Shown: positions 19,479 through 29,315, counted from the first letter of the stretch. The stretch is 64,000 bases of DNA from Alphaproteobacteria bacterium HGW-Alphaproteobacteria-3 (GCA_002842875.1 PHEF01000020.1:29684-93683), one strand, 5' to 3'. Made by a program: numbers and translations. Notes: a model not told the origin generated them from the sequence alone.

Positions 19479-21266
19479 TCACGATCCAGCCGCGCCTGCC
19501 GGCAGGCCGCTCTTGAGGTCGGTCTCGGCGCGCTCGCCCGCTTCGAGGCCGAGATCGAGCTTCGTGCGGAGAATGCCCTCGCGCCTGGCTTCCGGCTCCA
19601 TGGAAAGTGCGTGGCTCCACTGGAAGCGCGCCTCGATCTTGCGCCCGACCTTCCAGAGCGCATCGCCGAGATGTTCGTTGATCGTCGGATCGCCGGGCTG
19701 CAATTCCGCCGCGCGTTCGAGATATTTGACGGCGAGCTCGTATTCGCCGAGCCGGTAACGTGCCCAGCCGAGGCTGTCCACAATGAAGCCGTCATTCGGG
19801 CGGCGCTCCACCGCCTTCTCGATCATGGCGAGCGCCTCGTCGAGATTGCGATGCTGCTCCACCCAGGAATAACCGAGATAGTTCAGCACCAGCGGATGCT
19901 CGTTCGACATGGAGAGCGCCAGCACGAGGTCCGCTTCCGCCTTATCCCATTGCCCGAGGCGTTCGAGGGAGATGCCGCGCGCATAATAAAGCGTCCAGTC
20001 GGAAGAATCGGGCTCGCCCGAAAGCGCGATCGCACGCTCATATTGTGCCGCCGCCGCCGCGTATTCTTCCGCGGCGCGATAGATATCGCCCATCGCGACG
20101 ACCGGCTCGACCGCCCGCGGGTTTTTCTTCGCCGCGCTTTCGAGAACGCGGATCGCCTCCGCCCGCCGGTCCATTGCGTTCAGGGCGAGCGCCGTCTGAA
20201 TGCGCGCATTCATGGCAAGGGGCGAACCCGCGCCGACCTTCCCATAGGCCGCGACGGCGTCCGCCCAGCGCTCCTGCTGCTCATAGGTGCCGGCGAGCAG
20301 CGACTGCGCGATGTCGAAATCGGGGCGCATGTAGAGCGCCAGGCGCAGATAGAGTTCGGCGAGATTGCTCGACGTATCGCTCGCAAGCGCGCTGCCGAGA
20401 CCGTAGAGCGCTTCCGCTGTCCCCTCCGCCGCATTGTTGACAAGAGGCGGCAAGGCCTCGCCGCCCGTGAGCCGCTTCAGCGCGTCTGCGGCGAGCGGGT
20501 GGTCGGGCGAGAGTTCGAGGAAGCCTTCGAGGACCGCGCGCGCCTCATCGGCGCGTCCCTGCCGCTGCAGGTAGCTCGCATAGGCCTCCACGATGCGGAT
20601 GGAACCGCCGCCGCTCGTTTCCATCGCCTCGCCATAGGCCTCGCCCGCGCCCGCCTCGTCGCCGAGCACCTCGAGCATCAGGCCCTCGTGGAAGGAGCGG
20701 AAAAGCGCAAAGGCCGCCCGGCCGTCGAATGTGCCGATCCGTTCGAGCGCCATTTCCCTGTCGCCCTCGCCGACGGCCGCCCACGCCACGGTCAGCGTGC
20801 CGACAAGTGCCGTGAAGGGTCCAGGTGCCGCCGCGGCGATTTCCTCGCGCGCCTGCGCATAATCGCCGCTCTTCACACCGACAAGCGCGAGGGTGACCCG
20901 CGGCATGCGTTCGCCGGAATTCAGCGCCACCAGCCGCCGCGCCAGCGGAATGGCGCGGTCCATGTCGCCACCGACCAGAGCCGACATGAAGGCGCGGTCG
21001 AGGATCACGGGATCGCTCGGCTCATCCGCCAGCGCCTTGCTGTAGAAATCGCTTGCCCTGAGATTGTCGTTCACGGAAGCGGCATGGCGGCCGGCCAGAT
21101 AGGCGCCATAGGGCGTATCCGCCTCGCCGCGCGAGAAGATGCCGTTCGATCCGGCACAGCCGCCAAGCAGCGGGGCAAGGAGAGCGAGCATGGCGGCGGC
21201 TCGCGCAGCGCGTCCTTTACGCAGGACCGGCGTTCCGCGCGCCAACGCCGTATCGACACATTCCAT
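19479..21266 (-). CDS. TPR-repeat lipoprotein
   Basis: A 595-residue protein. A long N-terminus ends in a lipobox-like LLGGCAG at about residues 34-40, so it is probably an outer-membrane or periplasmic lipoprotein. The body is made of tetratricopeptide repeats. Clear examples are LRASDFYSKALADEPSDPVILDRAF, AAAQYERAIALSGEPDSSDW, and near the end AVKYLERAAELQPGDPTINEHLGDALW. Such proteins usually scaffold envelope or secretion complexes. No partner is visible here, and ispE follows with almost no gap. Confidence 0.85.
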   Translation of the reverse strand: MECVDTALARGTPVLRKGRAARAAAMLALLAPLLGGCAGSNGIFSRGEADTPYGAYLAGRHAASVNDNLRASDFYSKALADEPSDPVILDRAFMSALVGGDMDRAIPLARRLVALNSGERMPRVTLALVGVKSGDYAQAREEIAAAAPGPFTALVGTLTVAWAAVGEGDREMALERIGTFDGRAAFALFRSFHEGLMLEVLGDEAGAGEAYGEAMETSGGGSIRIVEAYASYLQRQGRADEARAVLEGFLELSPDHPLAADALKRLTGGEALPPLVNNAAEGTAEALYGLGSALASDTSSNLAELYLRLALYMRPDFDIAQSLLAGTYEQQERWADAVAAYGKVGAGSPLAMNARIQTALALNAMDRRAEAIRVLESAAKKNPRAVEPVVAMGDIYRAAEEYAAAAAQYERAIALSGEPDSSDWTLYYARGISLERLGQWDKAEADLVLALSMSNEHPLVLNYLGYSWVEQHRNLDEALAMIEKAVERRPNDGFIVDSLGWARYRLGEYELAVKYLERAAELQPGDPTINEHLGDALWKVGRKIEARFQWSHALSMEPEARREGILRTKLDLGLEAGERAETDLKSGLPAGAAGS

Positions 21267-21375
21267 CCGGGAGCAGGCCTCCGTGCCATCAGGTCACCGG
21301 CCCGCCGAAAGGACGGACCGTCACCACACTATATAAAAGCGGGAGCGGGATACAGGCGCGAGCGCCAATCAGTCG

Positions 21376-22017
21376 TCAGTTGCCCTGTTCGCCATCCGTG
21401 TCAGGCAAGGCTTCGTCTCCCGGGCCGCTTGGCACGTCCGGAGGACCTGACGAATCTCTGCTCAAATCGACAGCCTCGTAGCTCCACTTTTTTGCCATGA
21501 CCTGATAATTTTCGAACAATGGATCGTGATATGTCCACAAGCTCTGCTTGCTGTCCCACTTCCAACGTTCGCGCTGAATGAAGTTCGCGGCTGCATTCCA
21601 ATCCCTCACAAAGGGGCCAAGCATCCAATTTCGGTAAAATTCAGCATCCAGTATCTGCTCGCGAATCCCGATTGAAACGAGTTCATAGTGGTTGAGATAG
21701 TCAAGAACGGCTTGCCGTTCCGACTTGTCCTTTTCCTCAGTCGGATTGTGCAGCCTAGAGAATGAATCTTGCCTCCGGTGATACGAGAACACCGCATGCA
21801 GGCTCCTGTAGTGTGGTGCCGATTCTACTTTCTCTATCATATCGAGTGTGGCGCGCTGCCGGGCGCTGGCCCTCGCCGATCGAACTCCAAAAAATGCTAC
21901 CCCAATAGAAATCAAAACTATGAGCGGGGTGAGAAGTGAAACCCAACTAAAAGAAGAAGCGACGCAAACAATCACTGCTTGCGCCGCTTCAAAAGCTGGT
22001 GTTTCAGAACATTGCAC
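21376..22017 (-). CDS. DUF4760 family membrane protein
   Basis: A 213-residue protein with one clear transmembrane helix at about residues 25-47 (VSLLTPLIVLISIGVAFFGV). It is followed by SARASARQRATLDMIEKVES, then a soluble domain with LDYLNHYELVSIGIREQILDAEFYRNWM. This layout is characteristic of DUF4760 proteins, whose function is unknown. The start is a GTG (22015-22017), but a later start is possible. G+C content is clearly lower than in both neighbours, and the 200 bases upstream are AT-rich, suggesting recent acquisition. It appears to be transcribed alone. Confidence 0.75.
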   Translation of the reverse strand: MQCSETPAFEAAQAVIVCVASSFSWVSLLTPLIVLISIGVAFFGVRSARASARQRATLDMIEKVESAPHYRSLHAVFSYHRRQDSFSRLHNPTEEKDKSERQAVLDYLNHYELVSIGIREQILDAEFYRNWMLGPFVRDWNAAANFIQRERWKWDSKQSLWTYHDPLFENYQVMAKKWSYEAVDLSRDSSGPPDVPSGPGDEALPDTDGEQGN

Positions 22018-22220
22018 GGATTTAATCCCGGGCGCCTTCTCTCAGCATAGGAATCTCCAATTGCTGTGCCTGAATCTGGGTAAACTTTTACGTAGAAAAG
22101 GCTCTCCGGTCAAGAACGCCAAAAGAACCTTCGTCAGATGCTTAACGACATAAGAAGAAAATTAATTTTTTCAATCGCATAAAGCATCACGCCGCCGTCC
22201 AGCGGTGCCGCGCCTCCCGG

Positions 22221-23891
22221 TCACATATTCGGGTAGTTCGGGCCGCCGCCGCCTTCGGGCACCGTCCAGTTGATGTTCTGGGCCGGATCCTTGATGTCGC
22301 AGGTTTTGCAGTGGACGCAATTCTGCGCGTTGATCTGGAAGCGCGGGTTGGAGCCGTCCTCGTCGCGCACGACCTCGTAGACGCCTGCCGGGCAGTAGCG
22401 CTGCGCGGGCTCGGCGAAGTTCGGCAGGTTGTAGGCGATCGGGATCGCCGGGTCCTTGAGCTTGAGGTGGACCGGCTGGTCCTCCTCGTGGTTCGTCGCC
22501 GAGATGAAGACGGAGGACAGCTTGTCGAAGGAGATCTTTCCGTCGGGCCTGGGATAATCGATCGGCTTGCATTCGCTCGCCTTCGCGATCGACTCGTAAT
22601 CCGCCTTCTTGTGGCGGAGCGTGAAGGGCAGGCCAAACCCCAGATTGTTCATCCACATATCGACGGCGCCGAGGCCGATTCCCAAAAACGTGCCAAGCCT
22701 CGACCACAGCGGCTTCACGTTGCGCACGCGCTTCAGGTCCTTGTAGACCGGGCTCTTCTCGTAAGTCTCCGTATAGGCCACGAGTTCGTCGCCCTGGCGT
22801 CCGTCCTTCACCGCCTCGAAGACCGCCTCCGCGCCCATCTTGCCGGTCAGCATGGCGTTGTGGCTGCCCTTGATGCGGGGCACGTTGACGAAGCCGGCCG
22901 AGCAGCCGATCAGCGCGCCGCCGGGGAAGGTGAGCTTCGGTACGGACTGGAAGCCGCCCTCGGTGATCGCGCGCGCGCCATAGGCGATGCGCTTGCCGCC
23001 CTCGAACGTGCCGACGACGGACGGATGGTGCTTGAAGCGCTGGAACTCGTCGAAGGGCGAGAGGTAGGGGTTCTTGTAGTTCAGGTGAACCACGAAGCCG
23101 ACCGAAACGAGGTTCTCGCCGAAGTGATAGAGGAAGGAACCGCCGCCGGTCGAATTGTCGAGCGGCCAGCCCATCGTGTGCTGCACGAGGCCCTTCTTGT
23201 GCTTCGCGGGGTCGATTTCCCAGAGTTCCTTCAGGCCGATGCCGAACTTCTGCGGCTCGCGGTCCTCGTCGAGCTTGAACTTGCGGATCAGTTCCTTCGA
23301 CAGGGACCCGCGCACGCCTTCGGCAAAGAGCGTGTACTTGCCGCGCAGTTCCATGCCCGGCGTGTAGCTGTCCTTGTGGCTGCCATCTTTCGCAACGCCC
23401 ATGTCGCCGGTGAGGACACCGCGCACCGAGCCGTCCTCGTTGTAGAGAACTTCCGCGCCCGCAAAGCCCGGATAGATTTCGACGCCCAGCGCCTCGGCCT
23501 GCTCGGCGAGCCAGCGGCAGACATTGGCGAGGCTCACGATGTAGTTGCCGTGGTTGCTCATCAGCGGCGGGAACAGGAAGTTCGGCACGCGAATGCCGCC
23601 GGACGGCCCCAGATAGATGAAATGATCGGCGGTGACTTCCGTGTCGATCGGGGCGCCCTTTTCGCGCCAGTCAGGTATCAGCGCATCGAGGCCGATCGGG
23701 TCGATCACGGCGCCCGAAAGAATATGCGCGCCGACTTCCGAGCCCTTTTCGATCAGGCAGACCGAAATGTCGAAGTCCTCTTCCGCCGCGAGCTGGCGCA
23801 GCCGGATGGCCGCCGAGAGGCCTGCCGGGCCGCCGCCGACGATGACGACGTCATATTCCATGTACTCGCGTTCGACTGCCGCGTCGCTCAT
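22221..23891 (-). CDS. etfD: Electron transfer flavoprotein-ubiquinone oxidoreductase
   Basis: Inner-membrane FAD/[4Fe-4S] enzyme that passes electrons from ETF, reduced by acyl-CoA and other dehydrogenases, to ubiquinone. The 556 residues are standard. The FAD motif is DVVIVGGGPAGLSAAIRLRQL, and a membrane-associated GLPFTLRHKK region follows later. The C-terminal ferredoxin-like cluster ligands are RYCPAGVYE and CVHCKTCDIKDPAQNINW. The ATG at 23891 has AAGGAG nine bases upstream and is preferred to an ATG 24 bases earlier. It is divergent from the mntA-hepT pair. Confidence 0.96.
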   Translation of the reverse strand: MSDAAVEREYMEYDVVIVGGGPAGLSAAIRLRQLAAEEDFDISVCLIEKGSEVGAHILSGAVIDPIGLDALIPDWREKGAPIDTEVTADHFIYLGPSGGIRVPNFLFPPLMSNHGNYIVSLANVCRWLAEQAEALGVEIYPGFAGAEVLYNEDGSVRGVLTGDMGVAKDGSHKDSYTPGMELRGKYTLFAEGVRGSLSKELIRKFKLDEDREPQKFGIGLKELWEIDPAKHKKGLVQHTMGWPLDNSTGGGSFLYHFGENLVSVGFVVHLNYKNPYLSPFDEFQRFKHHPSVVGTFEGGKRIAYGARAITEGGFQSVPKLTFPGGALIGCSAGFVNVPRIKGSHNAMLTGKMGAEAVFEAVKDGRQGDELVAYTETYEKSPVYKDLKRVRNVKPLWSRLGTFLGIGLGAVDMWMNNLGFGLPFTLRHKKADYESIAKASECKPIDYPRPDGKISFDKLSSVFISATNHEEDQPVHLKLKDPAIPIAYNLPNFAEPAQRYCPAGVYEVVRDEDGSNPRFQINAQNCVHCKTCDIKDPAQNINWTVPEGGGGPNYPNM

Positions 23892-24119
23892 AATTCTTTT
23901 CTCCTTATCCGGCACAAACCTTGGGATTGTGCCGCCGGACCGCCGCTCGGAAACAGGGCTCCGTTATGGTGCGGATGCCCTTGCGGGTCAATATGCCCGC
24001 CCCTCGCGGGTGCCCGTTCCCAGTTGCATGTTATTCTCAACAAGACGCGCATTCCCGCACGATATAGAACGAGTGTAGGTTCGCCCGTGTGACCGTCAAT
24101 TGGCAGGAAAGGATCGGCG

Positions 24120-24410
24120 ATGCGTCCCTCTGCAGCGCTCGAACGGCACCGTGAAGAAATAAGGCGTATGGCGGAGAGCCATCGGCTGACCAATCCGCGC
24201 GTCTTCGGCTCGGTCCTTCATCGGCTGGACCGGGAAGACAGCGATCTCGACATTCTCGTCGATCCGTCTCAGGAAGCGACGCTCCTCAATGTCGGCGCCT
24301 TGCAGGTTGCACTCGAACTATTGACCGGCGTGAGGGTCGATGTGCAAACGCCAGGCGCTCTCCCCCCGCACTTGCGCGACAAGATACTTTCCGAGGCCAA
24401 ACCCGTATGA
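24120..24410 (+). CDS. mntA: MntA-type nucleotidyltransferase antitoxin
   Basis: A 96-residue minimal nucleotidyltransferase. The signature GSX10DXD is exact: G30-S31, then D42 and D44 in FGSVLHRLDREDSDLDILVD. In characterised MNT/HEPN systems this protein neutralises the HEPN RNase by adding AMP near its active site. An AAAGGA Shine-Dalgarno precedes the ATG. It overlaps hepT by four bases, the usual coupling of such pairs. Upstream, an imperfect GAAC-N8-GTTC inverted repeat (24067-24082) could be an operator, but this is speculative. Confidence 0.9.
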   Translation: MRPSAALERHREEIRRMAESHRLTNPRVFGSVLHRLDREDSDLDILVDPSQEATLLNVGALQVALELLTGVRVDVQTPGALPPHLRDKILSEAKPV

Positions 24411-24769
24411 ACGACGGTATCTCTCGGGTTCTGGACTATATTGACCACATGCTGCAGGCGACGGACAGAATCGCGCGGTATGTGGAAGGCATGGATAGAC
24501 AGGCTTTTCTGAGAGACGAACTCGTGCAGGACGCCGTGATCCGCAATCTGGAGATACTCGGAGAGGCCGCCCGCAACATCGAGAAGCATGCTCCCGATTT
24601 TGTGGAGCGCCATCGCCACATCCCTTGGGCGGCGATCTACGGCATGCGCAACCGTGTTACTCACGGCTACTTTAGTGTCGATATCGATCTCGTCTGGAAG
24701 ACATTGAAGAAAGATATTCCTGAACTGGATGCCGCGCTGAAATCCCTCCGGTCGCAGGCGAAAGAGTGA
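24407..24769 (+). CDS. hepT: HepT-type HEPN RNase toxin (DUF86)
   Basis: A 120-residue all-helical HEPN protein. The catalytic RX4H motif is R81-H86 in [14 protein letters not shown], followed by the Tyr (Y88) that is AMPylated in homologues. [15 protein letters not shown] is the conserved dimer helix. It acts as an RNase or tRNA-targeting toxin in studied relatives. It is coupled to mntA upstream, and its TGA overlaps the ATG of the uracil-DNA glycosylase gene by one base. The pair may therefore supply transcription of that repair gene. Confidence 0.9.
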   Translation: MNDGISRVLDYIDHMLQATDRIARYVEGMDRQAFLRDELVQDAVIRNLEILGEAARNIEKHAPDFVERHRHIPWAAIYGMRNRVTHGYFSVDIDLVWKTLKKDIPELDAALKSLRSQAKE

Positions 24770-25659
24770 TGGAAAACGGCGGACAGAACCTGACACCGCA
24801 GGAAGCCGCCGCGCTGCTTGCCTTCCATGTCGAGGCGGGCGTCGGGGATTTCTTCTGCGACGAACCGGTGAACCGCTATGCGTTGCAGGACTCCGCAACG
24901 CCGGAGCCCGCAGCGCAAGTGCGCGCACCCCGCGAGCTGCCGCGCGGCACCCGCCCCGACCCGCGCGGGGAAGCCGCGCCACCGCAGGCCGCGCCGCCGC
25001 GTACCGCCGCGCCGTCTGCCATTCCGCTCGAGGATGCGCAGGCCGCCGCGAGCGCGCGCATCCTTGCCGCGCGCTGTTCGACGCTGGAAGAGTTGCGCGA
25101 GGCACTTGCGAATTTCGAGGGCTGTCCGCTCCGCTACACGGCCAAGAACCTCGTCTTTGCCGACGGCAACCCGAAGGCGCGCGTGATGATGGTGGGCGAA
25201 GCACCGGGCCGCGACGAGGATCTGCAGGGCCTGCCCTTTGTCGGCCGCGCGGGGCATTTGCTCGACAAGATGCTCGCCTCGATCGGGCTCGACCGCACCT
25301 CCGTTTATATCGTCAACACCCTGCCCTGGCGCCCGCCGGGCAACCGCACGCCGACGCCGGCCGAACACGCCGTCTGCATGCCCTTCGTCGAACGCCATAT
25401 CGAACTCGTGGCGCCGGAAGTGCTGGTGCTGCTCGGCGGCGTTTCGGCCAAACAGCTTCTCGACACCGACACCGGCATCATGCGGCTGCGCGGCAAATGG
25501 GCGACGGTTCGGATCGGCGGGCGCGACATCCCCGCCCTGCCGGCGCTCCATCCGGCCTATCTGCTCCGCCAGCCGGCCCAGAAGCGGCTCGCCTGGCGGG
25601 ATCTCCTTGCCCTCAAGGCACGGCTTGCCCCCGCGGACCGGACTGCCGGGGCGCATTAA
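24769..25659 (+). CDS. Uracil-DNA glycosylase, family 4
   Basis: Fe-S cluster uracil-DNA glycosylase that removes uracil arising from cytosine deamination. It has 296 residues. An N-terminal helix and an Ala/Pro/Arg-rich linker (about residues 45-85) precede the catalytic core. Core motifs are [19 protein letters not shown] with [25 protein letters not shown] and the late [13 protein letters not shown], whose His is catalytic. Cysteines in CPLRYTAKN and VCMPFVERH belong to the cluster set. The start is ATG 24769, inside the hepT stop, or GTG three bases earlier. Confidence 0.92.
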   Translation: MENGGQNLTPQEAAALLAFHVEAGVGDFFCDEPVNRYALQDSATPEPAAQVRAPRELPRGTRPDPRGEAAPPQAAPPRTAAPSAIPLEDAQAAASARILAARCSTLEELREALANFEGCPLRYTAKNLVFADGNPKARVMMVGEAPGRDEDLQGLPFVGRAGHLLDKMLASIGLDRTSVYIVNTLPWRPPGNRTPTPAEHAVCMPFVERHIELVAPEVLVLLGGVSAKQLLDTDTGIMRLRGKWATVRIGGRDIPALPALHPAYLLRQPAQKRLAWRDLLALKARLAPADRTAGAH

Positions 25660-25734
25660 CCCTTTCGTCCATTTTCGGGACAGCCGGGCCGATCCGCGCT
25701 TGTGAGCGGCGCTTGCGCCGTTAAGATACGCCCC

Positions 25735-27537
25735 ATGTTCCGGGGGGCTCACCATCTTTCCGTCGCGCGCGCGGCGGGCCGAGCGATCTGTGCGGCAGCC
25801 TTCGGCGCCGCGCTTTTCCTTTGTGCATCCCCTCCCGCCATTGCCCGCAACATCCTCCTAGCCGAGGCAAGCGGCCAGATGCCGACCCGCATCTGGAGCC
25901 CGGAAATCCTGAACGGTTCCGACCGCGAGCTCTACCGCGACATCTTCGCGGCGACGGAGCGCGGACGTTTCACGGAAGCCGGCAAGCTCGCCGCGAAGCT
26001 CAGGGACAAGCGTCTCATGGGCCATGTCCTTTATGTGAAGTACATGGGCGTCCACTACACGACGCGCTATGGGGAACTGAAGGACTGGCTCGCCCGGTAC
26101 AACGACCATCCCGGCGCCGCCGACATCCACAAACTCGCGCTGAGGAAGCGCGGCGCCGCCGCTTATCCGGCGAAGCCCGAGCCGCGCCGCTGGCGCCAGC
26201 CGATGCATGCGGCCTACGCGGTCGATGACGGCGCCATCGAGAACCCCTCCGCCCGCTTCCGCGAAATCGACCGCGAGGTCCGCCGCATGGTGTCGAGCGG
26301 CACCGCGGACAAGGCGCAGGCCTATATTCGCCGCAGCAACATCCGCGGCGCGCTGACGAGCCTCGAATTCGACAAGGTGCGCGAGCGCATCGTCGCCTCC
26401 TATTATCTCGAAGGCGAAAACGAGAAGGCCTACGCGCTCGCCTCCGACATCCTGCAGACGCATGGCAGCGGCGTGCCGCTCGCGAACTGGTATGCCGGGC
26501 TCGCCGCGTGGCGGATGGAAAACTATGCGACCGCGGCCGGTCATTTCGAGCGGCTCTCGGGCAGCCCCCGCATCTCCGAATGGACGAAGGCGGCAGGCGG
26601 CTTCTGGGCCGCGCGGTCCTGGCTCGCGGCGGGCAGGCCCGAAAAGGTTGCGCCGCTCCTCGAACGCGCCGCCGATACCGGCGCCACCTTCTACGGCATT
26701 CTCGCGACGCGCCAGCTTGGCCGCGCGCTCCATATCGACTGGGTGGAACCGCGCATCGACGAAGCCTCCTTCCGTGCACTGACGGAAACGGACCAGGTCG
26801 CCCGCGCCGTCGCGCTCATGCAGATCGGCAAGCGCGACCTCGCGCGCGAGGAACTGATCCGCGCCCATGCGCTCATCGACCCCTCGCTCGATCAGGCGAT
26901 GATCGCGCTCGCCGCCTTCTACGATCTTCCCGCCGTCGAGCTTCAGGTGGCGAATGCCGCCTATGTGCCGCCGTCGGGCGCGCAGCACGGCCGCATCGTT
27001 CTCAATGCCGGGCTCTTTCCCGTTCCCGATTACAAGCCGAGCACCGGCTACAAGGTCGACCCGGCGCTCCTCTTTGCCTTCATGCGGCAGGAGAGCAAGT
27101 TCCGCCCCGACGCGACCTCATGGGCCGGCGCGCGCGGCCTCATGCAGATCATGCCGGCCACCGCGAGCCACATCGCGCAGGACCGTTCGCTTGCGCGCGA
27201 CAACAAGGACAAGCTTCTCGATCCGACCTTCAACATCACGCTCGGACAGGACTACCTCACCGAGCTGATGGGATCGGGCGAACCTCACGGCAATCTCTTC
27301 ATGCTGACGACGGCCTATAATGGCGGCCCGGGCAATCTCAACCGCTGGCTCGCGAGCATGGACTTCAAGGGCGACCCCTTCCTCTTCATCGAGAGCATTC
27401 CGGCCGCCGAAACGCGCGGCTATATCGAGCGCGTCGTCACCAATTACTGGATCTACAGCGAGCGCCTCGGCCAACCCGTCGGCTCGCTCGACGCGTCCGC
27501 CTCCGGCGCCTGGCCGGTCTACAAGCCGGTGCGCTGA
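25735..27537 (+). CDS. slt: Soluble lytic murein transglycosylase
   Basis: A 600-residue periplasmic enzyme that cleaves peptidoglycan to 1,6-anhydro-muropeptides. The signal peptide (about residues 1-38) ends at PPAIARN. A long alpha-superhelical region of TPR-like repeats follows, with the SLT domain at the C-terminus. The catalytic Glu lies in FMRQESKFRPDATSW, followed by GARGLMQIMPATASHIA and LTTAYNGGPGNLNRWL. The ATG at 25735 begins just before the signal peptide, although the frame is open 33 bases further upstream. Confidence 0.92.
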   Translation: MFRGAHHLSVARAAGRAICAAAFGAALFLCASPPAIARNILLAEASGQMPTRIWSPEILNGSDRELYRDIFAATERGRFTEAGKLAAKLRDKRLMGHVLYVKYMGVHYTTRYGELKDWLARYNDHPGAADIHKLALRKRGAAAYPAKPEPRRWRQPMHAAYAVDDGAIENPSARFREIDREVRRMVSSGTADKAQAYIRRSNIRGALTSLEFDKVRERIVASYYLEGENEKAYALASDILQTHGSGVPLANWYAGLAAWRMENYATAAGHFERLSGSPRISEWTKAAGGFWAARSWLAAGRPEKVAPLLERAADTGATFYGILATRQLGRALHIDWVEPRIDEASFRALTETDQVARAVALMQIGKRDLAREELIRAHALIDPSLDQAMIALAAFYDLPAVELQVANAAYVPPSGAQHGRIVLNAGLFPVPDYKPSTGYKVDPALLFAFMRQESKFRPDATSWAGARGLMQIMPATASHIAQDRSLARDNKDKLLDPTFNITLGQDYLTELMGSGEPHGNLFMLTTAYNGGPGNLNRWLASMDFKGDPFLFIESIPAAETRGYIERVVTNYWIYSERLGQPVGSLDASASGAWPVYKPVR

Positions 27538-27616
27538 CCCGCTCTCCCCTAACGTCGCGACTCCTTCGATTTTTTCGGTTATATGAACCTTTCCTCCCGC
27601 TTGAAAGGTTCCCGCC

Positions 27617-28159
27617 ATGCCCGGCATCGACGAGACCCGCGACTTCATTCCACTCAATATCGCCGTCCTGACCGTGTCGGACACGCGTACGCATGAGGAC
27701 GACAAGTCCGGCGATATCCTCGCCGAGCGGATCGAAAAGGCGGGCCATGCGGTCGCCGCGCGGCGCATCGTGCAGGACGACAAGGGTCTCATCCGCGCCG
27801 CCCTCAAATCCTGGATCGCCGATCACCGCATCGACGTCGTGATCTCGACCGGCGGCACCGGCCTCACCGGGCGCGACGTCACGCCGGAAGCCTTCCAGTC
27901 CGTCTACGACAAGGAAATCGAAGGCTTCGCGGCGCTCTTCCACCGCATCTCCTACGAGAAGATCGGCACCTCCACGATCCAGTCGCGGGCGACGGCCGGC
28001 GTGGCGCAAGGCACCTATCTCTTCGCGCTGCCGGGTTCGCCCGGCGCCTGCAAGGATGGCTGGGACGAAATCCTCGTCCACCAGCTCGACTATCGCTACC
28101 GGCCCTGCAACTTCGTCGAGATCATGCCGCGCCTCGAAGAACACAAGCTGCGGAAGTGA
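27617..28159 (+). CDS. moaB: Molybdenum cofactor biosynthesis protein MoaB
   Basis: A 180-residue MogA/MoaB-fold protein, associated with adenylylation of molybdopterin during molybdenum cofactor assembly. Motifs are [20 protein letters not shown] near the N-terminus, [17 protein letters not shown] (cofactor loop) and [18 protein letters not shown]. No other moa gene is nearby. It is followed by mscL, with an 82-base spacer. Confidence 0.93.
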   Translation: MPGIDETRDFIPLNIAVLTVSDTRTHEDDKSGDILAERIEKAGHAVAARRIVQDDKGLIRAALKSWIADHRIDVVISTGGTGLTGRDVTPEAFQSVYDKEIEGFAALFHRISYEKIGTSTIQSRATAGVAQGTYLFALPGSPGACKDGWDEILVHQLDYRYRPCNFVEIMPRLEEHKLRK

Positions 28160-28241
28160 CCGCACTTTTCCGTTGTGCGTTTCTCCCTCTCGCGGCACGA
28201 TTCAGCCCGGAGCGAGAATCACGGATGCGGGAGGCCGGACG

Positions 28242-28667
28242 GTGTTCAAGGAATTCAGGGAATTCGCCCTCAAGGGCAATGTGCTCGACATGGCTGTCGG
28301 CATCATCATCGGTGCCGCCTTCACCACCATCGTGAAGTCGCTCGTCGACGACATCATCATGCCGCCTCTCGGCGTCATGCTGGGCGGGGTCGATTTCACC
28401 GACTATTTCATCGCGCTCACCGCGGGCGCTGCCCCGGCGACGCTTGCCGAGGCGCAGGCGGCCGGCATTCCCGCGCTCGCCTATGGCAAGTTCGTCAACG
28501 CGATCCTGCAATTCACCATCGTCGCCTTCGCGCTCTTTCTCGTCATCCGCCAGATGAACCGGTTGAAGGCGCGCATCGCCAAGGGCGAAGCGGCGCCGCC
28601 CGCCGCCCCGCCGCGCCAGGAAGTGCTGCTGGAGGAAATCCGCGACGCGCTCAGGGCGAAGGGCTGA
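28242..28667 (+). CDS. mscL: Large-conductance mechanosensitive channel
   Basis: A 141-residue inner-membrane channel that opens under hypo-osmotic shock. The family N-terminus is [21 protein letters not shown]1 ([20 protein letters not shown]) and TM2 ([18 protein letters not shown]) flank a periplasmic loop enriched in Ala. The C-terminal helix [14 protein letters not shown] is typical. The start is GTG 28242, with GGGAGG seven bases upstream. The frame is open farther back into moaB, but homology begins here. Confidence 0.95.
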   Translation: MFKEFREFALKGNVLDMAVGIIIGAAFTTIVKSLVDDIIMPPLGVMLGGVDFTDYFIALTAGAAPATLAEAQAAGIPALAYGKFVNAILQFTIVAFALFLVIRQMNRLKARIAKGEAAPPAAPPRQEVLLEEIRDALRAKG

Positions 28668-28677
28668 GGCGGGGGCG

Positions 28678-29277
28678 CTACCCGCGCCGCCATTTCACGA
28701 GGTCCTTGCCCTCGTCGATATCGGCGAGCGTTGCGACCATTGCCACGCTCATGTTCCGTTCACGGATATTCTTCAGCGTATCGTCCAGCGTCTCAGCGCT
28801 TGACCAGCGCACGCCGTCGAATATCTCGCGCACGCGCGGGCGGCGGCGCAGTCCCACGAGCCAGTAGCCGCCATCGTCGGCCGGGCCGATGACCGCGTCA
28901 TGGTTCCCGAGCGCGGCAAAGGCGGCGGCGATGTGGTGGCGTTCGATGCCGGGAATATCCGCGCCGATAATGACGACGGGTCCGGGCGGCAGGTCGCGGA
29001 AAAGCCGCCCCATGCGGGCGCCGAGGTCGCCTTCACCTTGCGGGATGCAGGGGATGCCGCCCGGCCAGATGCCCCGCTCATGCACCGCGCGGTCGGGCGA
29101 GACCGCGATCGCGGTCCGCCAGCGCGGATCCTGCCCGACGCGGCGGACGAGGCTTTCGCTTGCCGAGCGGAAGAAGCGCAGCGCCTCCGGCCCGCCAACG
29201 TCCCGCGCGAGCCGCGTCTTCACACGGCCGATCAGCGGCTGCTTCGCCATGATCACGAGTTGCGGGTCGAGGGACAT
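28678..29277 (-). CDS. TIGR04282-type glycosyltransferase-like protein (DUF2064)
   Basis: A 199-residue GT-A-like nucleotide-sugar or guanylyl transferase-like protein. VIMAKQPLIGRVKTRLARDV is the family N-terminus, GPVVIIGADIPGI is the DxD-like metal region, and GPADDGGYWLVGLRR is the C-terminal motif. The family name mentions arsenosugar synthesis, but no arsenic methylation genes are near. Many members occur outside that pathway, so the substrate is open. It precedes mscL in convergent orientation, with ten bases between stops. The TIGR04283 partner is upstream on the same strand. Confidence 0.8.
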   Translation of the reverse strand: MSLDPQLVIMAKQPLIGRVKTRLARDVGGPEALRFFRSASESLVRRVGQDPRWRTAIAVSPDRAVHERGIWPGGIPCIPQGEGDLGARMGRLFRDLPPGPVVIIGADIPGIERHHIAAAFAALGNHDAVIGPADDGGYWLVGLRRRPRVREIFDGVRWSSAETLDDTLKNIRERNMSVAMVATLADIDEGKDLVKWRRG

Positions 29278-29315
29278 TGGGGGCGCTCAATGGATTCCGA
29301 TTGTTCACAAAAACC

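Noticed and set aside
21848..22153. A 101-codon plus-strand frame overlapping the start of the DUF4760 gene.
   Set aside because: No recognisable motif, poor start signals, and mostly antisense to a gene with a clear membrane helix and domain.
24067..24082. GAAC-N8-GTTC inverted repeat upstream of mntA as a LexA box.
   Set aside because: Alphaproteobacterial LexA uses a direct repeat (GTTC-N7-GTTC). The inverted form and the N8 spacing do not fit. An unrelated operator remains possible.
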